Positions 44,051 through 52,660 of a stretch of 64,000 nucleotides of DNA are shown here, in pieces. Position 1 is the stretch's first letter. Each line of letters begins with the position of its first letter. The DNA is taken from assembly GCF_023656565.1 (NCBI RefSeq), contig NZ_JAMOKG010000003.1:1178001-1242000 (forward strand), given 5' to 3'. The notes under the pieces were generated by a model. That model saw only the letters and a program-made list of their open reading frames with translations, was not told the origin of the DNA and did no database searches. Source of the DNA: Flavobacterium tyrosinilyticum. GTDB taxonomy: Bacteria; Bacteroidota; Bacteroidia; Flavobacteriales; Flavobacteriaceae. The translations under genes were made by a program, and so were the position numbers.

Positions 44051-44551
44051 ATGAGATCACATTTTTTTATTTTTCTATCAGCCTTTATTCTATTTTCCTC
44101 TTTTAATTTTAAAAAGAAGGAAAAGGAAAACCTACCGCAAACTCCAACTGAAATTAATCGTGATTCTCTAATTGTTTATGCAAAAAAATATTTAGGAACG
44201 CCTTATGTATACGCGAGCAGTAATCCGCAAAAAGGTTTTGATTGTTCGGGTTTTGTGAGTTATGTGTTTAAAAATTTTGGAATGACGCTTCCTAGAAGTT
44301 CAAGCGGCTATAAAAACATCGGTAAAACTTTAAAACCAGAAGAATTTAAAGTTGGAGATATTTTGGTTTTCTACGGATATAAAGACAAAACTACTATTGG
44401 ACATCTTGGAATAATCTGCGAAGCCAACGGAATGCACTCGAAATTTATTCACGCTTCTTCAGGAAAAGCACAGCAAGTCACTATTACTTCACTTGACACA
44501 GAACACTACACCAAACGTTTTTATAAATGTGTTGATGTTTTGTCTAAATAG
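44051..44551 (+). CDS. NlpC/P60 family cysteine peptidase (C40)
   Basis: 166 residues with an N-terminal hydrophobic signal segment (residues 4-18) and a positively charged stretch, then an NlpC/P60 domain: catalytic C65 in GFDCSGFVSYVF, H118 in IGHLGIICE and a third polar residue at H134 in KFIHASS. Such enzymes cut D-glutamyl-meso-DAP or similar bonds in peptidoglycan stems. A small single-domain form without SH3 or LysM targeting domains. Monocistronic; downstream lies an inverted repeat and the convergent L,D-transpeptidase gene. Confidence 0.9.
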   Translation: MRSHFFIFLSAFILFSSFNFKKKEKENLPQTPTEINRDSLIVYAKKYLGTPYVYASSNPQKGFDCSGFVSYVFKNFGMTLPRSSSGYKNIGKTLKPEEFKVGDILVFYGYKDKTTIGHLGIICEANGMHSKFIHASSGKAQQVTITSLDTEHYTKRFYKCVDVLSK

Positions 44552-44578
44552 TTTTTTTGCTGTTTACACTAAATTTAT

Positions 44579-44686
44579 TTTCACGCAGATTTAAAAAAGA
44601 TTTAAGCAGATAAGCGCAGATCTTTTTATTTCATAACTTAAAAAAATCTAATTAAATCAGCTTTAATCTGCTAAATCTGCGTGAAA
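44579..44686. repeat. Inverted repeat between convergent genes
   Basis: Exact 15-base arms TTTCACGCAGATTTA (44579-44593) and its complement (44672-44686), with related AAGCAGAT / ATCTGC segments inside, so a longer imperfect stem is possible. Lies between the convergent NlpC/P60 and L,D-transpeptidase genes. Confidence 0.75.
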
Positions 44687-44694
44687 TTCATTTT

Positions 44695-46275
44695 CTATTC
44701 TTCAGTCAATAATTTGATAAGACTTTCATCTCTTCCGTAAATATCTTTATAGAAATTTAGATTTCCTTCGCGATCTACCCAAGCCGTAAAGTAACCAATG
44801 TAAACTGGAACTTTTTTCTTTAAAGTGTACCAGCTTTCTTTTCCGGCGTGCATGGCTTTATCAATTCTTTCAGGATTCCATTGCGGATCTACTTTTAATA
44901 ATTCAATTGCCAATTCGCGTGGTTTTGCAACACGCACACAGCCGTGACTAAACGCTCGGCTTTCTCTTTCGAACAAACTTTTTGAAGGCGTATCGTGCAA
45001 GTAAATATTACTTGAATTTGGAAATAAAAACTTTACCAATCCTAAAGAATTATTTTTTCCTGGAAGCTGACGAACTGCGCCGTTATTCCATTCTAGATTT
45101 TTTTTCTGCAAATAGTTTTTATCTTTTGCCATTCCAGGCTTAATCTCCGATTTGATAATACTTGGCGGCACATTCCAATACGGACTGAACACAATATTGC
45201 TCATCATTCCGCTAAAAATAACCGTTTTTGTCATCGCTCGTCCCACCACAACTGGCGACACAAAAGCGATTTTTCCGTCTTCAACTATATATAATTTAAA
45301 TTCAGGAATATTAACTTCAATGTATTTTTGACCTTTTTCTAATTCAGGATCAATCCAACGGCAACGCTCCATATTAGCAATAATCGTTTTAATGCGTTCC
45401 GAAACTAGAATATTCAAGTCGTTAATGTGTTCTAATAAAATGGTGTTTTTGGGAGTATATCCATGACGAACTTCATAGCTTTTCATTGCTTTCATTAAAG
45501 TCGTATCGCAAACCGCACTTTTATTATCTTCTTTAAGATCTTTGGTCACAAAAAGCCTTTCTCTTATCTGAGTCACAACATTTGATGAATCGCCAACTTT
45601 TAGAGCTTTATAATCTTCATCTGCTTCGATCGTTTTCCAACCTCCATTTTTTTCAATTTCTCTATACTCTTTTAGAGCGTCACGAAGTTTGTAGTATTGG
45701 CTGAACATCTTTTTTTTCTTATCATCCAAAATGGTTGATTTTTTAAAGATAGAATCAGAAAGCACTTGGTAATTGAACTTTTTGCGAGGTAAAAGCCATT
45801 CTAAAGAAATACTAGTTTTTTCATCAAAACCCGCATATACTTTTTCGGCATAATAGTAATACAAGTTAGAAAGCAGTAAGTCGGTATCTTCTTTGGATAA
45901 TTTCTTGGTTGGATTATTTTCGAAAACAGAATTTAGTTCTTCTTTATAAGGATAATTTGCTTTCAATCCTTCTTGACCTAAATTTTTGTATTGATTGAAT
46001 AATGTATTTCCAAACTCAACTACTCCTTTATTATCCTGCCACAATTGAGTTGATTTGTTTTTTTGATATAAAGAAATGACATCGCCTTTAAATTTCTCCA
46101 GTTTTGGATAATTTTCATAAAACTTTGCGATTCGGGCAGTATCAATAGTAAGTTTTAATTCTGGGATTTTTTCAACTGTTTTTATCGCTTTTTCCTCTTT
46201 TTTATCCGCTTTCGAATTACACGAAAAAACAACGAAAAAAGCAACAGCAATTATAGGCGTATACCAAATTTTCAT
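44695..46275 (-). CDS. Murein L,D-transpeptidase, YcbB-like lipoprotein
   Basis: 526 residues. Lipobox VVFSC (C19). An N-terminal helical scaffold region (~35-230) is followed by a peptidoglycan-binding-like region (KVGDSSNVVTQIRERLF ~225-290) and a YkuD catalytic domain (~310-480): IEVNIPEFKLYIVEDGK, HDTPSKSLFERESRAFSHGCVRV with catalytic C446 and its histidine at 444. This is the YcbB/LdtD architecture. Such enzymes form 3-3 crosslinks between meso-DAP residues of peptidoglycan. Substrate side (crosslinking or protein attachment) is not certain from sequence. Confidence 0.92.
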   Translation of the reverse strand: MKIWYTPIIAVAFFVVFSCNSKADKKEEKAIKTVEKIPELKLTIDTARIAKFYENYPKLEKFKGDVISLYQKNKSTQLWQDNKGVVEFGNTLFNQYKNLGQEGLKANYPYKEELNSVFENNPTKKLSKEDTDLLLSNLYYYYAEKVYAGFDEKTSISLEWLLPRKKFNYQVLSDSIFKKSTILDDKKKKMFSQYYKLRDALKEYREIEKNGGWKTIEADEDYKALKVGDSSNVVTQIRERLFVTKDLKEDNKSAVCDTTLMKAMKSYEVRHGYTPKNTILLEHINDLNILVSERIKTIIANMERCRWIDPELEKGQKYIEVNIPEFKLYIVEDGKIAFVSPVVVGRAMTKTVIFSGMMSNIVFSPYWNVPPSIIKSEIKPGMAKDKNYLQKKNLEWNNGAVRQLPGKNNSLGLVKFLFPNSSNIYLHDTPSKSLFERESRAFSHGCVRVAKPRELAIELLKVDPQWNPERIDKAMHAGKESWYTLKKKVPVYIGYFTAWVDREGNLNFYKDIYGRDESLIKLLTEE

Positions 46276-46383
46276 AGCTTAAAATTTTTGAATAAAAGTA
46301 GAAAAAATTCTATTAAAACAAAGTTCTCGGCAATAATTCTTAATACTTATTTTTTTGAAGTTTAAACGGTTAATAAAAAAATA

Positions 46384-46416
46384 AAAGCTCCAAACAATTT
46401 TCATGTCTGGAGCTTT
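46384..46416 (-). terminator. Intrinsic terminator of the DUF1573 gene
   Basis: Stem AAGCTCCA / TGGAGCTT with a partly paired loop; followed on the minus strand by a T-rich tract. Located 28 bases downstream of the DUF1573 stop. Confidence 0.75.
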
Positions 46417-46443
46417 CGCCATATAACCAACCTATTAAAATTC

Positions 46444-46863
46444 TTAGATAACTGTACCTTTTAAAGTAAGCACTTTTGGTGTTGTTTCTGCACTAGTTGT
46501 TACCGTAACTGTTTTTGTAAAAGCACCTTTATTTGCAGCATTGTAAGTTGCAGTAACTTTTGCAGATTTACCTGGCTGAATTGGTTCTTTTGTGTAATCT
46601 GTAGCTGTACATCCGCAAGAACCTTGAACGTTTGTAATAACTACAGCTGTTTTTCCTGTATTTTTAAATTCGTAAACAATTGCTTTTGGAGTTCCCTGCG
46701 GAATTTGTCCAACATCAATTGTTTCTGCTTTCCAAACAATTGTTGAAGCAGCAGTAGTTTCTGAAACTTCATTCTCTGAAACTAAAGATTGTACTGGTGC
46801 AATTGCCGAAAAAGACATTAGGCCTAAAGCCAAAGCTAACATCGAAATTTTGATCATTTTCAT
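46444..46863 (-). CDS. DUF1573 domain secreted protein
   Basis: 139 residues with a signal peptide (SFSAIAPVQS). The rest is one DUF1573 Ig/ASPM-SPD-2-Hydin-like beta-sandwich (~45-139): VWKAETIDVGQIPQGTPKAIVYEFKNTGK, then the conserved NVQGSCGCTATDYTKEPIQPGKSAKV and a final strand VLTLKGTVI. The paired cysteines in GSCGCT are characteristic. Function of the family is unknown; it is widespread in Bacteroidetes as a single-domain periplasmic protein. Monocistronic with a TACCTTTG -7 box upstream (46913-46906). Confidence 0.88.
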   Translation of the reverse strand: MKMIKISMLALALGLMSFSAIAPVQSLVSENEVSETTAASTIVWKAETIDVGQIPQGTPKAIVYEFKNTGKTAVVITNVQGSCGCTATDYTKEPIQPGKSAKVTATYNAANKGAFTKTVTVTTSAETTPKVLTLKGTVI

Positions 46864-46905
46864 AACTGATATATTTAAAATGGTTTGTAGTTCATTTTGA
46901 TATTA

Positions 46906-46913
46906 CAAAGGTA
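46906..46913 (-). promoter_or_regulatory. -7 promoter element of the DUF1573 gene (TACCTTTG)
   Basis: Minus-strand TACCTTTG matches TAnnTTTG, 42 bases before the ATG. No TTG at a consensus distance was found, so only the -7 half is supported. Confidence 0.5.
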
Positions 46914-47027
46914 ATTCAGACAAAATCAAATTGCTGTTAACCGCTTTCAAACGTTTGTTAATGACTTGTTAATCGCTTATTTTCAGGCTAAAATTGATTA
47001 ATATTACACTCTCAAAATTTGTTATTC

Positions 47028-48293
47028 TTGAAAATTAATAAACTCAACAGCATCATTCTCTTAGGATTGGTAGCCATCATTAGTATTTTGGTTGCACAAT
47101 TGTTATGGACAAAAGAGGCTTTTACAATTGAACAAAAAAAACTTAGCCAGAAAGCCCATATTGCTTTGTTGGAAGTGGCTAAAAAATTATACGAAGGAAC
47201 CAACCACGAACTGCCGGTTGAAAATCCCGTTCAGAAAATTGCAAACGACTATTATATTGTAAATGTAGATAACGAATTTGAACCTGACATTTTAGAATTT
47301 TATCTAAAGACAGAATTCAAAAAAATGAACATCACGACCGATTTCGAATACGCGATGTACAATTGTCAAAGCGACGAAATGATTTATGGTGATTATATTT
47401 CACTATATAAGAAAAAAGCAGAATGCAAAAAGACCGTTTATTTTCCTAAACATAAAAATCTGGTCTATTATTTTGCCGTTCGTTTTCCAAATGAAACTAC
47501 TTATTTATTTAGTTCGATGCGATTTTGGTTTATACTTTCAACGGCATTGATTCTGATTTTATTGATTTACGTTTATTCGATTTTTAAGCTTTTACAGCAT
47601 AAAAAATATTCGGAACTGCAGCGTGATTTCATTAATAATATGACGCATGAATTTAAAACACCTCTGGCTTCAATTCTTATTGCTTCTAAATATTTAATTG
47701 AACAAAAACCTATTAAAGAAGACAAAAAACTATATACCTACACCGATATTATTATCAATCAAGGAAATAAATTAAACGGCCACATCGAAAAGATTTTAAA
47801 CATCGCAAAATCCGATTATGCTCCATTAGAACTTAAAAAAGAAAGTATTTTAATTGTGCCTATAATTGAAGAAGCAATTGAGAACATCCAATTAAAATAT
47901 CCTGAAGCTTCTATTAAAATCGAAACTTCTTCAAAAGAATATCTGCTGGAAACCGATATTTTTCATTTTGGTAATTTAGTTTATAATTTACTGGATAACG
48001 CAGTGAAATATTGTAATGAAAAACCAGAAATTACCATTAAATTCACAGAAGAAAACAATTGTTTAAAACTGGAATTTATAGATAACGGAATTGGAATTAA
48101 TCCTAAAAAAATATCTTTTATCTTTGATAAGTTTTATAGAGTTCAAAATGAAAAGAGCAATGAAGTTAACGGATTTGGACTCGGTTTATATTATGTAAAA
48201 GAAATCTGCAGTCTGCAAAACTGGAAAATAAAAGCCGAAAACAATAAAGAAAAAGGTGTTACTATAACTTTATCAATTCCTAACAAAAAATGA
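47028..48293 (+). CDS. Sensor histidine kinase of a two-component pair
   Basis: 421 residues. Transmembrane segment ~8-27, a periplasmic sensor region (~28-160) with two cysteines, and a second transmembrane segment (~163-187). HisKA follows with phosphorylated H207 in NNMTHEFKTPLASI, then the ATPase domain with N box (NLLDNAVKY), G1 (DNGIGINPK), F box (IFDKFYRV) and G2 (GFGLGLYYVKEI). There is no HAMP domain. No ATG is present at the N-terminus; TTG at 47028 gives MKINKLNSIILL and is preferred to a TTG nine bases earlier. Its stop overlaps the start of the OmpR-type regulator by 4 bases. Resembles the RprX/RprY type of Bacteroidetes; signal unknown. Confidence 0.88.
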   Translation: MKINKLNSIILLGLVAIISILVAQLLWTKEAFTIEQKKLSQKAHIALLEVAKKLYEGTNHELPVENPVQKIANDYYIVNVDNEFEPDILEFYLKTEFKKMNITTDFEYAMYNCQSDEMIYGDYISLYKKKAECKKTVYFPKHKNLVYYFAVRFPNETTYLFSSMRFWFILSTALILILLIYVYSIFKLLQHKKYSELQRDFINNMTHEFKTPLASILIASKYLIEQKPIKEDKKLYTYTDIIINQGNKLNGHIEKILNIAKSDYAPLELKKESILIVPIIEEAIENIQLKYPEASIKIETSSKEYLLETDIFHFGNLVYNLLDNAVKYCNEKPEITIKFTEENNCLKLEFIDNGIGINPKKISFIFDKFYRVQNEKSNEVNGFGLGLYYVKEICSLQNWKIKAENNKEKGVTITLSIPNKK

Positions 48294-48976
48294 GAAACTT
48301 CAAAATACTATATGCCGAAGACGACGAAACCCTTGCGTTTTTAACCAAAGATAATTTGGAGCAAAATAATTATGAAGTTATTCATTGTTCTGACGGAAAA
48401 TCTGCGCTTAAAATTTTTGAAGAAGAAGAGTTTGATGTTTGCATTTTTGATATTATGATGCCAAAAATGGATGGTTTTGAGCTTGCTGAAGCAGTTAGAA
48501 AAATTGACGTCGATGTTCCAATTATTTTCCTTTCAGCTAAAACTTTAAAAGAAGACCGCATTAAAGGCCTTCGTATCGGTGCAGATGATTATTTGGTAAA
48601 ACCTTTCAGCATTGAAGAATTACTGCTGAAAATTGAAATTTTCTTGAAACGTTCACAAAAAAATGTTTCTCCTGCAAAAACAATTTATGAAGTAGGAAAA
48701 TATCATTTTGACACTAAAAATTTCATTCTTTTTAATGATGAAGAAAAGGTTGGTTTAACTCAGCGTGAAGCCGAATTATTAAAACTTTTTCTAGATCATA
48801 AAAATTCTGTTTTGAAAAGAGAACAAATTTTAACGTCTTTATGGGGAACCGACGACTATTTTATGGGAAGAAGTTTGGATGTTTTCATTTCCCGTCTTCG
48901 TAAAATCCTTGCCAATGAAGAAGGAATTTCGATTGAAAACCTTCATGGAATTGGGTTTAGGTTTTCGATTGGGTAG
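48290..48976 (+). CDS. OmpR/PhoB-family response regulator
   Basis: 228 residues. Receiver domain 1-120 with acidic pocket (E10, D11, D12), phospho-acceptor D54 in VCIFDIMMPKMDG, and the conserved lysine in YLVKPFS. C-terminal winged-helix Trans_reg_C domain (~130-226): LTQREAELLKLFLDHKNSVLKREQIL and MGRSLDVFISRLRKIL. The start overlaps the stop of the kinase gene by ATGA, which indicates translational coupling and partnership. The layout resembles RprY of Bacteroides. Target genes are not apparent here. Confidence 0.93.
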   Translation: MRNFKILYAEDDETLAFLTKDNLEQNNYEVIHCSDGKSALKIFEEEEFDVCIFDIMMPKMDGFELAEAVRKIDVDVPIIFLSAKTLKEDRIKGLRIGADDYLVKPFSIEELLLKIEIFLKRSQKNVSPAKTIYEVGKYHFDTKNFILFNDEEKVGLTQREAELLKLFLDHKNSVLKREQILTSLWGTDDYFMGRSLDVFISRLRKILANEEGISIENLHGIGFRFSIG

Positions 48977-49005
48977 AACTTCCAGAGTTCTATAAACGCA
49001 TAGTT

Positions 49006-49106
49006 TGTCATTCCGACGGAGGAGGAATCTCCGCGACAATATTCTACAAAGCTATTCCAATCTTTGGCGAGCTACTTGCGGAGATTCCTCGTTCCTGGGA
49101 ATGACA
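49006..49106. repeat. Inverted repeat with 29-base arms (imperfect)
   Basis: Arms 49006-49034 and 49078-49106: the outer 9 (TGTCATTCC) and inner 12 bases (AGGAATCTCCGC) pair exactly, with an 8-base mismatched middle. The right arm read in reverse (TGTCATTCCCAGGAACGAGG) is clearly related to the arm at 41147-41174. Lies between the response regulator and the convergent GIY-YIG gene. Confidence 0.8.
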
Positions 49107-49134
49107 TATGAGACTTGAAATACTTTCTTTTCAG

Positions 49135-49440
49135 TTAATAATCTAAAAATTCCAACTCAGGATTCATAGTTTTAACTAAAGCAATTTTCTTTTCCCTTCT
49201 CCACCCTTTAATTTCTTTTTCTCTTGCAATTGCTTCTTGAATCCAAGTAAATTTTTCATAATAAAGCAAAAATTCAACATTATATTTCGAAGCAAAAGTT
49301 TGGCTTTCCAACAAAATATTCTCTTTGTGCTTCATTATTCTTTTCTTTAAATTATTGGTAACTCCAACATAAAAAACAGATTTCGCTTTATTTGTCAGAA
49401 TATAAATGAAATAGGTATGAAATCCTTCTTGTAAATGCAT
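49135..49440 (-). CDS. GIY-YIG domain protein, stand-alone
   Basis: About 101 residues, one GIY-YIG nuclease domain: FHTYFIYILTNK (the first motif strand) and FYVGVTNNLKKRIMKHK (the second, with the conserved arginine), then a helix with the catalytic glutamate region AIAREKEIKGWRREKK. No DNA-binding domain. Family of small YhbQ/UPF0213-like and related proteins common in many copies in Flavobacteria; function unknown. The ATG at 49440 is preferred to upstream starts because the fold starts just after it. It sits next to an inverted repeat. Confidence 0.85.
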   Translation of the reverse strand: MHLQEGFHTYFIYILTNKAKSVFYVGVTNNLKKRIMKHKENILLESQTFASKYNVEFLLYYEKFTWIQEAIAREKEIKGWRREKKIALVKTMNPELEFLDY

Positions 49441-49535
49441 AAACTTAAATAATAACAATTCTGCTAAAAATAAAGAAAAATCTGTAAATTATTTTTCAAA
49501 AAACTTTGTATTTTTAATATCTAATTTTCTTGGAT

Positions 49536-50300
49536 ATGAAATTACATCATTTGCGAAATGCCTCTTTGGTAATTGAAACAGAAAAGCATGTCATTTTAGT
49601 TGACCCAATGTTAGGTAAAAGAAAAACAATTCCGCCTTTTACTATTTTCAGATACAAACCGAAACGAAATCCTTTGGTGGCTTTGCCAAAAAACAGTCGT
49701 GACATTTTAAGTCGAGTGACGCATTGTTTGATTACACATTTGCATCCTGATCATATAGACAAAGCTGGTGAAGTTTTTTTAAGAAGAAAAAGCATTCCTG
49801 TAATTTGCAGTTCTAAAGATGAAAAAGCTCTTGTGCAAAGAGGTCTTAGTGTAATTCAGACTCTTGAATATTGGGAACCGCAAAAATTTCTGGATGGAAA
49901 AATTACCGGAATTCCAGCCATTCACGGTTATGGTTTCATTGCCAAATTAATGGGGAATGTAATGGGTTTTCTTATTGAATTAGCCGATCAAAAATCGATT
50001 TACATCAGTTCTGATACTATTTTTACAGAACATGTAAATAAAGTTTTAACGCAATTTAAACCCGACATTTCGATTGTTGCTTGTGGTACTGCAAGATTAG
50101 ATATCGGCCAACCTTTGTTAATGCGAATGGACGACATTTTAAAGTTCGTAACACTTGCTCCTGGAAAAGTCCTTGCCAATCATTTAGAAGCTTTAAATCA
50201 TTGCCCAACCACAAGATTGCAATTAAGAACTGCTCTTTCAGATCATGGTCTTTTAAACAAAACTTCTATTCCGAATGACGGAGAATGTATTGAATATTAA
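49536..50300 (+). CDS. Metallo-beta-lactamase fold hydrolase
   Basis: 254 residues, no signal peptide. The MBL-fold metal motif is HLHPDH (H68, H70, D72, H73) in LITHLHPDHIDK, with later ligands probably in the SSDTIF (D) and ANHLEALNHC (H) segments. It resembles the UlaG/Zn-dependent hydrolase-like 'MBL fold metallo-hydrolase' family (DPMLGKRKTIPPFTIFR). The ATG at 49536 is preferred over a TTG six bases upstream. Its stop overlaps by 4 bases the stop of the convergent radical SAM gene. Substrate not known. Confidence 0.85.
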   Translation: MKLHHLRNASLVIETEKHVILVDPMLGKRKTIPPFTIFRYKPKRNPLVALPKNSRDILSRVTHCLITHLHPDHIDKAGEVFLRRKSIPVICSSKDEKALVQRGLSVIQTLEYWEPQKFLDGKITGIPAIHGYGFIAKLMGNVMGFLIELADQKSIYISSDTIFTEHVNKVLTQFKPDISIVACGTARLDIGQPLLMRMDDILKFVTLAPGKVLANHLEALNHCPTTRLQLRTALSDHGLLNKTSIPNDGECIEY

Positions 50301-52495
50301 AGTACCAATAACCCAAATTCACGCAAAGTGTTTATAGGTTTAGAATACCAAAACAACTCGAAATCTTCCAAAGAAGTTTCAAAATCATTTTTGACTTCTT
50401 GAAAAGTATAATTTTTAGAACCTGAAACGCCTATTTTCGATAAAATGGAAACTAGCCACTCGCCTTCTTCTTTTCCGGTTTGAATATTGAAACTTTCTTT
50501 TTTATCATGAAAAGTTAGCGACATCATTTCCCAGCTTCTTCCTTTTTTTGATTTTGTGAAGATTTCTGCAGCAGGTTTTCCTCCAAGCCAAACCACTTTT
50601 GCATTTGGTTTTGTATTGAAATCGTTTTGTTCTTCTAATGCATTAAAAATAAAATCAGGGTGAATTTTGGTTTTCGGAATTTTAAAATCGAACCAATCTT
50701 GCAATTCGTAATCAAAACAGATTCCGTGCATGAAATTGAAAAGCGATTTCTTTAATCCGAAACTAAATTTATCGTGATTGATTCCTGTTGAATCAGTATA
50801 CTCAATGTCGTTATTTGCAAAAGTTCCAATTGTTTCTGTTTTTTTTGTTACACCAAATTGCTCTGGATACAATCCAACCGGACTATGAGCCGTCAACGCA
50901 AATTGATGCCAAAATCCAGATTGTAAAACTCCAGCTTCAAACAATTGGCGAACCATTTCTAGACTATCTACCGTTTCTTGAATGGTTTGGGTGGGATATC
51001 CGTACATTAAATACGCATGAACCATGATTCCTGCTTCGGTAAAATTACGAGTCACTTTTGCGACTTGCTCAACATTTACTCCTTTGTCTATCAGTTTCAA
51101 TAATCGATCTGAAGCAACTTCTAAACCTCCTGAAACGGCAATACAACCTGAAGCTTTCAGCAATAGACATAAATCTTTTGAAAAACTTTTTTCAAAACGA
51201 ATATTGGTCCACCAAGTTACGGCTAGCTTTCTTTTTAGAATTTCAAGCGCCAAAGCACGCATTAAAGCTGGCGGTGCGGCTTCATCAACAAAATGAAATC
51301 CGTTCTGACCTGTTTTTTCGATCAATTCTTCTATTCGGTCGCATAGCAAACTTGCCGCAACGGGCTCATATACTTTGATGTAATCTAAAGAAATATCGCA
51401 GAAAGTACATTTTCCCCAATAACAGCCATGTGCCATGGTGAGCTTATTCCATCTTCCATCGCTCCACATTCTATGCATCGGATTAACAATTTCGATCACC
51501 GAAATATATTTATCCAAAGGCAGATCTGAATAATCAGGCGTTCCTACATAAGCTTGTTTATAATCGTGTTTTAAAGAATTGTTTTTATAGACTACTTCTC
51601 CATTTTCTAATAAAAATGTTCTTTTGAAAGAATTCGAATCTGGGTTTTCTAAATGAAAAATTAATTCTTCGATTGGAACTTCTCCATCATCTAAAGTGAT
51701 AAAATCGAAAAATTCGAAAACACGTTTATCAGAAAGCGAACGCAATTCGGTATTAGGAAAACCTCCTCCCATTGAAATTTTAATTTCTGGATGATTTTCT
51801 TTTACCCATTGCGCACATCTAAATGCGCTATATAAATTCCCTGGAAAAGGAACAGAAATTAGAAATAAAGTTGGTCTTACCGCTTCGATTTTAGCTTTTA
51901 AAAGCGAAATTAAAATCGAATCGATATAAGTTGGTTCTTGCTGTAAGGCTTCATACAATTCATCAAAAGAATTGGCGCTTCGCCCTAAACGTTCGGCATA
52001 GCGGCTGAAACCAAAATTCTCATCAACACATTCTACAATAAAATCTGAAATATCTTCAAGATATAAAGTTGCCAAATGTTTTGCTTTGTCTTGTGTTCCC
52101 ATTGTTCCAAAAGCCCAATCGAGTTCTTCTAATTGTGCAAAACGAGAAGCTTCTGGCAGAAAATCTTCCTGACAAATCTGTAGAGCCAAAGTTGGATTTT
52201 TACCTTGCAAAAACTGAATTACAGAATCGATTGTTTTGATATATTCGTCTTGAAGAGCAAAAATTCTTTTAGAGTTATCGGAGACATCAGAACCTGAAAC
52301 CTGAAACTCTGAAACCTGAAACAAATTTAAAAGTCCTTTCTTCGAAAACAATTCTAAAATCACATCAATACCCAAATCAGCCTGAACCGATTCTATATTT
52401 TTAGTATTCAGAAAACCTTTTATATACGCCGTTGCCGGATACGGGGTATTCAGTTGTGTAAATGGCGGCGTAATTACAAAAAGTTTTGTTTTCAA
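50297..52495 (-). CDS. B12-binding-type radical SAM protein with CX4CX2C motif
   Basis: About 732 residues, no signal peptide. N-terminal region (~1-220) begins KTKLFVITPPFTQLNTPYPATAYIKGFL, typical of proteins with a cobalamin-binding-like domain before the radical SAM barrel, and has a predicted Rossmann part ending SMGGGFPNTELR and EFFDFITLDDGE. The radical SAM barrel contains GCYWGKCTFCD, where the cysteines are spaced CX4CX2C rather than the common CX3CX2C. Later segments GGLEVASDRLLKLIDKGV and AYLMYGYPTQT are typical of the barrel. The gene starts with TTG: one at 52516 overlaps a TATTTTTG -7-like box, so the TTG at 52495 is preferred. Reaction unknown. Confidence 0.82.
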   Translation of the reverse strand: MKTKLFVITPPFTQLNTPYPATAYIKGFLNTKNIESVQADLGIDVILELFSKKGLLNLFQVSEFQVSGSDVSDNSKRIFALQDEYIKTIDSVIQFLQGKNPTLALQICQEDFLPEASRFAQLEELDWAFGTMGTQDKAKHLATLYLEDISDFIVECVDENFGFSRYAERLGRSANSFDELYEALQQEPTYIDSILISLLKAKIEAVRPTLFLISVPFPGNLYSAFRCAQWVKENHPEIKISMGGGFPNTELRSLSDKRVFEFFDFITLDDGEVPIEELIFHLENPDSNSFKRTFLLENGEVVYKNNSLKHDYKQAYVGTPDYSDLPLDKYISVIEIVNPMHRMWSDGRWNKLTMAHGCYWGKCTFCDISLDYIKVYEPVAASLLCDRIEELIEKTGQNGFHFVDEAAPPALMRALALEILKRKLAVTWWTNIRFEKSFSKDLCLLLKASGCIAVSGGLEVASDRLLKLIDKGVNVEQVAKVTRNFTEAGIMVHAYLMYGYPTQTIQETVDSLEMVRQLFEAGVLQSGFWHQFALTAHSPVGLYPEQFGVTKKTETIGTFANNDIEYTDSTGINHDKFSFGLKKSLFNFMHGICFDYELQDWFDFKIPKTKIHPDFIFNALEEQNDFNTKPNAKVVWLGGKPAAEIFTKSKKGRSWEMMSLTFHDKKESFNIQTGKEEGEWLVSILSKIGVSGSKNYTFQEVKNDFETSLEDFELFWYSKPINTLREFGLLVL

Positions 52496-52513
52496 AAGAG
52501 AATTATTTTTTTG

Positions 52514-52521
52514 CAAAAATA
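52514..52521 (-). promoter_or_regulatory. -7 promoter-like element (TATTTTTG) of the radical SAM gene
   Basis: Minus-strand TATTTTTG matches TAnnTTTG. It overlaps the upstream TTG of the reading frame, which supports translation starting downstream at 52495. No -33 TTG at consensus distance. Confidence 0.4.
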
Positions 52522-52580
52522 CGGGATATCTAGGAATTATCGAGAAAAGATTTTGAAAAGAACTTTTACAAAAGAAACCA

Positions 52581-52644
52581 AAAAAGTTTGCAAAGATTTA
52601 CATGAATGAAAAAACTCACTTTAAAAATCTTTGCAAACTTTTTT
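52581..52644 (-). terminator. Inverted repeat, probable terminator of the alpha/beta hydrolase unit
   Basis: Arms 52581-52599 and 52626-52644 are exact complements (AAAAAGTTTGCAAAGATTT), with a 26-base loop. The minus-strand side ends in a T-run, so it can terminate the SdpR-SdpI-hydrolase transcript, ending 17 bases after the hydrolase stop. Confidence 0.65.
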
Positions 52645-52660
52645 GATATAAACTAAACTT

